Of a DNA stretch of 22,432 nucleotides, positions 1 through 9,900 are shown one piece after another. The translations under genes and the position numbers were made by a program. The notes beneath the pieces were generated by a model. It was not told the origin of the DNA, did not search any database, and saw only the letters and a program-made list of their open reading frames with translations. Every line of letters begins with the position of its first letter. The first letter of the stretch is position 1. The stretch spans positions 89,251 to 111,682 of the forward strand of contig NW_014040379.1 of assembly GCF_001186125.1 (NCBI RefSeq), read 5' to 3'. Origin of the DNA: Sphaeroforma arctica JP610 (lineage: Eukaryota > Opisthokonta > Ichthyosporea > Ichthyophonida).

Positions 1-54
1 GTGTGTGTGTGTGTGTGTGTGTGCGCGTGTGTGTGTATGTATATATATATATAT
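1..54. repeat. GT/TA microsatellite at window start
   Basis: A (GT)n run with a short GC interruption passes into a (TA)n run. The far end of the window has the same two motifs in the opposite order, so both boundaries may be assembly breaks at simple repeats. Confidence 0.97.
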
Positions 55-242
55 AAAGATATGTACCCCACAGTGACTTGTGTTGATGCAATAATGTGCC
101 AAACTGAATGTACATGACCGTTGACTACACGCGTGCGTGACCAAATGAATACTTGTATGTGAAAAAATATACAGGAACATGGGGAATGCACAATAATTGC
201 TAAGCTTGTGAAGTTTTTTAATGCACATACTTTGTGGCCACC
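55..242 (+). promoter_or_regulatory. INTS9 upstream region and start context
   Basis: This short stretch separates the microsatellite from the INTS9 start. I see no convincing TATA box or initiator. The useful signal is at its end: GCCACC directly precedes the ATG at 243, an ideal Kozak context, and this decides the start codon. The frame also opens a few codons upstream at a GTG, which is not a plausible start. The promoter is probably partly or wholly here, but no element can be named. Confidence 0.4.
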
Positions 243-923
243 ATGAAGATAACGTGCCTTTCCCATGGCCTTCATGGTTCCTGTGTGGTAGTAAAACACC
301 GCTCTTATACCATACTCATCGATCCCTTCCTCAGTCCTGAGTTCCTCTTACACTTTAAGCCAGTATCCGATCGCATAGCACACGACACAGCTGGTACACA
401 ACACACACGCAAGTTGCGCGTTCAGTCACATCAACAGCCTCGTAAACGTAAACGTAAATCTACACGTGTCCAGAATAGTGGTACTGTAGTAGGGGTAACC
501 GATGGCGATATACGTAATGGCATAGTCAGTCAAAGTGCTGCGAGTTTGACACGCAATGAACCTGCTGAAGTGGATCATGTCTCGATCAGTGGCGAGGTGT
601 CCTCGGCTTTATACAGTTTGAAATCTTCCATTATTCACGGTAGTCTGCACACCGATATAAGCGATAGCAACCGACACAACACAGATCACAATAGTTCAAG
701 CCCACACGAAAGAGAAGGCCTGGAGAGCATAAACGGGCGAGTATATGTGAGTGGCAAGCCACACTGTCAGCTACCAGCACTGGAGGGCATCGACTTGAGC
801 TCAGTAGACATAATCTTATGTTCGAATTGGCACTCATGCCTTGCATTGCCTTATATCACGGAGTACACGTCTTTCCGAGGGTTTGTATACGCGACAGAGG
901 CGACGAAGATACTGGCTAGACAG
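243..923 (+). CDS. INTS9: INTS9 exon 1 (residues 1-227)
   Basis: It encodes the first strands of the metallo-beta-lactamase fold ([10 protein letters not shown], then YTILIDPFL) and, near its end, the conserved [20 protein letters not shown] and [17 protein letters not shown] region. Between them, at about residues 41-165, lies a Ser/Thr/His-rich polar insertion with [10 protein letters not shown] at about residues 66-75. The insertion is absent from animal INTS9 and could act as a nuclear localisation signal. The donor is CAG|GTAACG, phase 0. The last 80 bases or so are copied several times in the next intron. Confidence 0.93.
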
Positions 924-3900
924 GTAACGCAGTGTAGGATATAGACGTTGTAGTATGTAAACCCACGTATGTATTGACATACTTGCTATGCAGGTGTTAT
1001 AACTCTTCTTTATGTGTTTGCGGATCAGCACTTCTGCTTTGGCTTGCCGAATATTACGGAGTGCACGCTATTCCGAGGGTTTGTACGCGCAATGGAGGCT
1101 ACAACGATTCTGGCTAGGCAGGAACCTTAGTGTTGGTAGACGCGTAGTGTGTAGATGTGTTGTACGCCTATATATGGATCGTTGGAGTTGTTGGCGGATA
1201 CTAGTAGCTATGATGTGATTCATATTAAGGGGTTTGTATACGCAATGGAGGCTACAAATTTACCGACTAGACAATATTAACCGCAGTGTTAGCACATGCG
1301 TAGTATGTAGTTGTGTTGCACCCCCACATACTGTTGATAAAGATTGGATTCTGCTGGTAGAACTTAGTTGTGGTGTTTGTTAGAGGGCTTGCATACGCAA
1401 TGGAGGCTACAACGCTACTGGTGAGACAGGTACCGCAGTGTTGGCCGATGTGTAGTATGTAAATGCTTTATACCCCCATATATGGACCATTGGAGTTCTC
1501 GCTCAAGCATTACATTCAAGCCATGCCAATCCTCAGCGCACTTGGTTATTCTTCACCTCGTATGCTATCACCCCAGGCTATGATGGAGCTATCTGCATAC
1601 GACACACGCTTGCCCTGGACGGCTGACACGCATTTAACACGAGAAGCGATGGAGTACGTGCACTCGTCGCATAGCGTAGCACCTGAGTGCATCCGCGAAA
1701 TCTACAGCTGCGGGGTGAGTATGAATGTATATAGGTATCTGGTATATATCCACGTACATCGAAGTATATGCGTGTATATATATGTGCATGTATGGCGGCA
1801 TGTGTGCGCGATTTATTCATCTGTTTGTGCGTAGTATTCATGTTTGCAGATGCATATCTCAGATGATTGTGTCATACTTTTCATATTTTTATACATAGTA
1901 TGAGTCTATATACACTTGCACGTGTAATTATAATACTGCGCCGCACAGTTGAGAGTTGAGTGGGTACTCTGCGTAAGCAGTCGTGGCGTTAGAAGCTGAG
2001 TATATGTTATAACCCATCGATTGGAGTTTATTTGAGTTACTTTTTACTTTGGGGTTTTGCAGTCGTTCTCATGCCTATCACCCTAGTAACACATATTTTT
2101 AAGCCAGTCCTTAGAACCAAACGTTCCGTTTACAGTGAATGTGCGTGCATAGAAATGGTCACACTATGTCAAGACATGAGATACGGGGCTACGCGTGGTT
2201 GCATGTATGAGCTGATACATCGGGGTACCCTATCGTACCATAGGGTGTGTACATACTGTTCTTTGTGTGTATGCCCTTGATATCACTAATACCCGCTCTT
2301 ATGCGATTGTTGCTGAGCATATGTACCTGTATATATATCGAGTTAGTCGTATTCCAATACGTTGGCGATATCTTACCAAGTACACACGCGCACAATGTGT
2401 TCCATATACTCGAAGCCTTCTCTTCCATACGCATACAAACAGTAAAACAGTATACCCTTGAGTCTGATCCCGGGTCTCTCTCTCTTTTACACGCACATAG
2501 GTTGTACAATCTTGTGTCGAGAAGATACAGGAGGTATCGTTTAACCAGCCTATCTCCATATCGGGTGTGCTGACTCTTACGGCTACCAGTGCGGGCCACA
2601 GTCTGGGCAGCTGCTGTTGGTCGGTACAAACGAGCATCGGTGCTACCTCTGAAGCGCAAATGATGGGTGAGGGGTATGTTAAGTTGTATGTATACGTGGT
2701 TATATCTACTTTATAAACTGGTTACAGAGACGCAACGTTTATCTACATGCGGTTATATCTCCTCTAGGAGATTGGTTGCCTGCAATGGTGATGGAGACGG
2801 GGTATGTGAAGTGTGTGTATATGGGGCTATGCGTTAAAAACTGATTACCTCTGAAGCTCAGGTGATGGATGAGGGATATATGTTAAGTATGAATGTGCAG
2901 TAATAAATGATTTATGACTTTGTGTAAAATACAATCCAACGACCGGGCACATTTAACTCTATGAATATAAGCGTTGAGGTCGCATATATAAATTTGTTGC
3001 ACGCATGTAGTGCGAGTTGTGGTTTTATACGCGCTGTTCAAGTTAATGTACACCAGCGGATCACCTGCCACGTTTTGTGACCAATTAACATGTTTTTTAA
3101 ATGCACCCACAGCACTCAACCTATATCGCACGGCCTATTGTGACCCATGCACGATCCACAACGTCTAGAGCGTTAATCGTTTCATGTTTCATTATCGCGA
3201 TGGTATTTATACCATGTTTCGTAGCCTTGTGCACAGTTATCACCCGCTCGCTAGGTATAAAAAAACTATTGTCTACTCCCGCCGCAGGAAAACGCGGGAA
3301 GACCATCACATCGGAGAGAAGCTAGTGTACATGAGTGCTACTTCCCTGGACACTGCCAATATCACGATGCCTTTCGATCCCACATGTCTAAAGCACTGTG
3401 ACGCGCTTATCATGACAGGCCTTTCGCCGCGTGACCCCTACACCCCCACCCCGCTCAAACACGTGATAACACGGATATTGAAGGAGGTATGTGGTTGCAT
3501 GTGCATACCTACTGTACTCGCTTGTACTCGTGCGCGTACTTTGTAGGAAAACTACGGTAGTCACGCCAACGCTTGTTGTATTTAGGCTCGTCAACCATAT
3601 ATGTCTAAAGCACTGTGGCGCGCTCTCCATGACCGGCCATTCGTCACGGGACGCCTGCATTCCCACACAGGTGCAAACATGTGAGTACTACAGATATTGA
3701 AGGAAGGATGCGGTCACCTACTGTATTCATACTCTATTCAAGAACCACCATACGTATGACGGCATTCGTTGCCGTTCTGCTCAGCGATCCCATATGCCTC
3801 AAGCACAGTGACACTTTGGTCTTTGCTGGACTTTGACTACGAGACTCGTACACTCCCATACTAATTAGCCACGTGTACCACGCATACAGTCATATTTGTG

Positions 3901-6900
3901 GGTGTAGCTACTATATAAATACTGAGTTGTGCATCAATCGTCCACTGGAGAAGCCGGAAATTGAGGGATGTATGGGAGTACCTAAACCATATCCTTACAC
4001 TGCTTATTTACATCTGTTAGAGCGGATGTTGTACATTGCATAGGAGCATTCACTTCATGTGTATCCTGACCGATAGACCACTTGACTACTTGAACACCAT
4101 ACACACAAACATAAGGATGTGTGTGAGAATGTACTACACATGAACTCAACGCCTCTCAAACAAGTGACATCGCGAGTATTGAAGAATGCATAAGAGCATC
4201 AACTACATGTGTGTCACTTTGGATATTCACAAGGATAATACCGGTCTTGTTTGCTTTTTGTGCTCCGAAACTAATTCTTTATGTGTTGCGCAGTGGTGTA
4301 CACCAATCAGTCTTAATATATAGGTGACCAACTCAGGATTCTGAGCGTAGGTGCGTTGCAGTAACACGATCGTCACTTCGATTGCCTTCAACTCTTGAAC
4401 TGATACATGTTCACACTCTTCCTCGACGGATGTCCTACAGATGTCTTATCGCATCATACACTCTACCCTGTCTACTACCACCTCAGGTACTGGAGACCGT
4501 CTTAACCGGTGGCTCTGTTCTTTTCCCCGTACATCCATCGGGCAGCATCACACTCCTTTTAGAAGAGCTACATGCTTACCTCAACTCCCACGACAGGCAG
4601 GGAGTGCCCTTCTACGTTGTCTCTCCCACTGCAAGAGCATCGGCACTCTATGCAAACATCTTTACGGAATGGTATGAAGGGTGCATGGTGATGCCATTAA
4701 ATCCAAAATATATCCTGTGTCTGTGTTTGTGTCTGTGTCCGTGTCTGTGTCGTTTGTATTTCAGTGTTTTTGTATATCATGTGTCATTGAATATTTGTAT
4801 GTGTGTGTGTGCTTTGTTATGGGAAGGGATACAAGTATGTCGACATAATATCTTATGGCAAATGTGAATTAGTGCCATACAGTGGTATGTACGAAAGAGT
4901 GATGGAGTGTACTAAGTGCAGCGTAGTGATTTGAATTGTTACAAGCAAACGAGCAAAAGACATGACAACTGCAAATTTTGAGCAAAGACGACGACCTTAC
5001 ATGGAGCCGCAATTGCCTTTGAACTGTGATGATTGTTGCGGATAGTTGTTATCTTTATATGAGATGGACATAGGTAAGTGCAGAGGAGTGAGAGAAATTT
5101 GTACGTACAAATGAAGGAGTTGTTTCCGCAACTACAAGATATTGAGGCAGAAAGCACACACATAGAGAGTAGTCGGTGCGGATACATTTGTGCTGACAAT
5201 ATTATCGATATGGCCGTATCAAGTGTCAGATCTCACATGTCAAGTATATCCATGCACTATTATTACGAGACTATCCTGCTCTAGTCAGTCACGTAAAGAC
5301 CTTGTTACATATCACAATTCTGCTGTTTATTTTTCTCTGTGTGGGACTCAATTGACGTTATTCATGCATTCTTAGTCCGCATTCACATATTACGTGACAT
5401 TGTTGCTCAAATCGCCTCCACTGCCTGTGTTTGATTTGTAGTCTCGTTCAGCTCGGGGCAGATAAAGCGTACGCACTGGAACATCTGAGCTGACGATGCG
5501 TGCCAATCTGCAAGTCCATTGGTCTTCAGTGCATATCTCGGGCCAATTATCTGTCACGTCCCACTAATTTGTTATACTTCCGACTAACTAATCGCGTGGC
5601 TATTACAGGCTGAACCAGCACAGGGCTGACAAGGTGTACACACCAGAGTATCCGTTTGAGTGGGACAAGCTAATCCGTGCGCAGCGGCTGACATTTATCT
5701 CAGATATTAATGATCCGTATGTATCGTTGTCGCTTTGTGTGTGTGTTGGGGGGGGTGGGGTGTTAAGATGTTGTTACATGAGATACCGCCATTTGCAAAT
5801 TAGAATTGTGTGTCGTGTTCGTGTGGTCAACGGCGAGTGTAAATCAAGCTGGTCTTTGTATGTATATCATGAGGGTGGGTGGGTGGTATTCCAACGTATT
5901 GGTGTGAATAAATTTACCGCCAGGGAATGTGTAGTCCAACTCATTACGCACATCGCTCAGGTGTGGTGCAGTAAGTCAAAAGGCATGGTGTAGATAGATT
6001 GAACTTGTCTTCGTATTGATACTAAGGAGGGTGCTGGCAGTACACATAGATTGGTATCATTATCATTTGCCTGAACTACTCTTTTCTGTAGCGTTAAGAG
6101 ATTGTCCATGCGCACGTTGCAAGCGTCTCCACCCTTTACAATGTAATTCGGTAGCTCCAGCTATCACACTATACTTCATACGCACGCGGCAATCCGCAAG
6201 ACAATTCATATTGCGAGATATATATTAATGGTCCTGTACGCTACCCTGTACTTCGCCACCTAGTCCCACTGGAAGTGACTGGCAAGTATCACGCCGCGAA
6301 GCAGTAGGCTTGCCTGGTAATGCGGCGGGTAGTATGACGTGGAGCATCGTGTGGTGAGAGGTCATACATGTGGTGCAGAAAATACTTTCGAACACAAGTC
6401 ATGTACACCTGCAAGTAAGCACGTGACAGGAACTTGAGAGATAAGCTCCGTAAGCCGTGTGTGGTATTTGCTGTGTTCGAGTGTGGCTCATTTACTTTGG
6501 CTATTTGTTACATCACAGGAAGGCGGAGAATCTATTCCGCAAACCTTGCGTGATATTCGCCGGACACCCTTCACTGCGCCTGGGCGACGGCGTGGCGTTC
6601 TTGTGGGAAATGGGACAGGATCCACGAAACCTTGTCGTGTGTACAGGTGGGTAGGCATGCACAGTCGTGTCGGGTCAGGTTATACGAAGATCGTGAACGT
6701 GAACAGTGCATGTCTATCTACTTTATTTTCAGACTAAGCACATATACACGTAGCGCAGCTGCCTACTACCAGCCCTGCCCCTAGTCGTTTGAGGCAAGAG
6801 AAGGACAAGGGACTACAGTCGCCATTATCACCCGTGACTTGCTCTCTCGTTTCAAGAAATCAGGCTTGTATGCAACATCATCTCACAGAGATATATTGCT

Positions 6901-9900
6901 ACTACACACTACATTGCTCTATATACCTATACAACGTATTTACTTACGAAACACAAATTGACAGATTGAAATATCATCTACACCAGATATTATCATTCAT
7001 TTATATCCATCTGCGCAGGCATCGACCTATCATTACTTCACCCTGGTCCACACAATATCAACTTGTGAGAGACCACGTACGTCACAAATGTCTCTGTCTG
7101 AAATATCATGCCTTATGTGTGCGGGAAACTATAGAAACTAGGCGGTCTACCAAGTTTACCGTGCTCTATTAGGTAACCTACGATCCAAATACGTACATTA
7201 CTTTCCCAGTCTAGCCTGGAGCCAATCATCTTTGTATTTCTCAAGTCAATGTATGAAAATCGTACAGATTACCCTGAGGCTCTCATATACAGTCTGATAT
7301 ATTGTCTATTGATCCCTATATTTTTTCCTGGCGGCGAATGACACATATTGAACATAATCACGCGACTCGCGACGATTGCACTGAATGTGGCTGCGTCCAT
7401 TATCGCCACTTTGTATTACCCTTATGTGGAATATGCAAATATCGACCTCGCCATTAGTTGGGTAGCACAGGGAACCTCTTTCCATCTCCATACATGCTTA
7501 CATTTTCTATTTTTTTACCTTGGTTTGTCTATATACGTGCAATATTCCAGAACCCGAATACGCCCACTCGACAGTGCTGGATCCATTCCGACCGCTGGGG
7601 TGCAGAGAGACGTACTGTGCGATGGATACGCGCATGGATGTGCGGGAAGCTTCGGAACTACTCGCTAAGTATACGCCACCACTGCTCTTGCTCCCAGATG
7701 TCTTCAGCCCTGACAAGGTGAGTGTGCGTGGTCGCGTCTGCAGAGTCTGTTATGCAAAGCTGTTGTTGTGTGGCGGCCTGGTGGCGTTGGAGTGGGTGAT
7801 TAGCCATGCATGGTGTTGTATGATGTTTGCACCCAGTGATCAGTAGTTAACCCCCTATTAACTACAATCAACTGCACACACATCTACTAGCACTGTTCCT
7901 CCATCATCCACATCTACAACCCTAGCACAGGTTTATTCTTTTTTTTATAGAACTGCTTGCTCTTATCTTCTACAAAGCGTCTACGAACACCCAGTCGCAC
8001 TGACCATTTACTATATCAACTGTACAAACTTGCCCGCTTTCAAGAGTTACAAAAATATTGCTTTTACACGACCATTCTCATGGGCCTTCAACCACAACTC
8101 TACACACTCACAGGCGACCTCATACACAACCGATAGAAGGCCTATATTGTCGGTTGAAGTGAACCGCAGTCAGACTGCGCTTCTCTCCATGACGTGTGGC
8201 GTGCCGATCAAAATCTCCGTCTCAAAACCATTCCGCGCAGCAGCTATCTCGAACGATGTGAGTGCATGCAGGCTATTGAGGCTGTGTGGATATTCGTGTG
8301 CCAACGAATGTTTGTAAATCGGTTGTCATAAAATGACAATTAGTGGGATAACCTGAATACACGGCTAGTTGGGAAGTGCGTTACATACATTGAGTCGCTA
8401 TTCACTTTTGGATTGTATCAGCGTATTGTTATGTGAGAGCTCTTTTAAATACAAGTATGATTCAACGAGATATAGCCGTAGAATAAGAATCGTTCACTGA
8501 AACTATCTTTCTTTCTAAAGAACCCTGGGACTCTTCGAACCATCACCTATAGTTTTCAGTATTCGAATAGTGACAAATTATGATTCCCGGTACACACAAA
8601 AAGCATGGCATGCCAGCATATCTCATCAGCGCGTATTGTATCTCGGGCTGCAGCAAGCTAGGATACATGCATCAACATCTTCTACCCAACCAGGAAACCC
8701 ACACTAAATTCTTGGACTAAATGTATGTGAGTTATATAGCATGTCCGTACACCCCCTAATGCAAGCGCTTCTCCCTCACTCTTGCAATATACCAACACTT
8801 CTCCTGTATCTAGCTCGCGGCACTGACGAAACCTGTAGCAGTGGGCAACGGCAACCACTTCGCACCCGTTAGCGGCCTATTGAATCTAAAAGACAACGAA
8901 AATTTACTAGTAGTCGACACCGATCCACCGGTATGTAGGCTTCACATGTCTTACCCTGTTGCGTATTCGTTGCATGATCCTCGCTTTCCATCTGACTGTG
9001 TGGCTTATCCCTTGTTATACCTAGAGGCGGTGTGAAAATCTGTGGATGAGCGAATGTAGTGTACGTACTTACTGTGTGATACATAACCAGTACGTTTTCT
9101 CGATGCTGTCTACGATTCTGTATGTAGCTATCGACGTATACCAACACATATCAACTATACTTTATGTTGATGTACTGTGCTGTGTTTCTTATTGGTGAGT
9201 ATAATTTCCGCAAGTCATCAGGAAAGTCGATGACACTAGGTGTTACCAAAATTAATGCACGCTTCTCGCGGCATTGGTCCTTTCAATTTCTGCAATCTTC
9301 TCGCACATTTGCCTTATTTGCACTGTATATGGATATGCACTACGAAAGTGACAATATCTAACTTTATAAATCTCAACTTGGCCTTGAAGATTCATCTCAA
9401 TATCGCGAATAATTCTATATTCCGATAGCGCCTTTGCGAATATACAAAGTAAACGTGGTCACATGTTTTTCTTCGCCCTTATCTTTCAAAACAGGATTGG
9501 GCTGCTTACATTGTACGGAGAATTATATCATAATGTGGCTCTCAACCCTGTTTCAGAACAATTACTCTCAAATTGTGGCATTTATCAGGAGTTGGGCATG
9601 TTTAGCTTTATGTTGTACTCTGCACCTCTTGAACAACTCTAGATTCGTATTGTGTCTTCCACCTCACAAAACGCCCGTTCTCGATGCAATAATAGCGCAC
9701 AGATGGGGAACGAGTTTGGGATATGCGTCGACATCTGACGGGTAATCTGGCGGTGGTCGATATCTGTACCGACCTTGTCGCTCAACTGGTAAGAATATGA
9801 AGGCTTTAATCTGTATTTATGTGGCCAGTATGGATATACGAAGGAAGCGAAAATACTGGTATATATCATCGTTTTTCATCAATAGATCATCTTGTGCTAT

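Noticed and set aside
2320-2380. Possible exon 3 relic (IELVVFQ) in intron 2
   Set aside because: Needs several mismatches and shifts. Not distinguishable from chance.
2189-2659. 156-codon open frame on the minus strand
   Set aside because: Antisense to intron 2 and exon 3 of INTS9, Arg/Tyr/Cys-rich and like no protein. An open frame by chance.
7951-8133. Strong acceptor-like TTTTTTTATAG followed by an open frame reaching into exon 9
   Set aside because: It runs into exon 9 in the wrong frame. INTS9 length and phase are satisfied without it. It could only be an alternative exon.
9264-9290. CTCGCGGCATTGG in intron 10 matching the start of exon 10
   Set aside because: Only about a dozen bases agree before the match is lost, so it does not reach the standard of the other exon relics.
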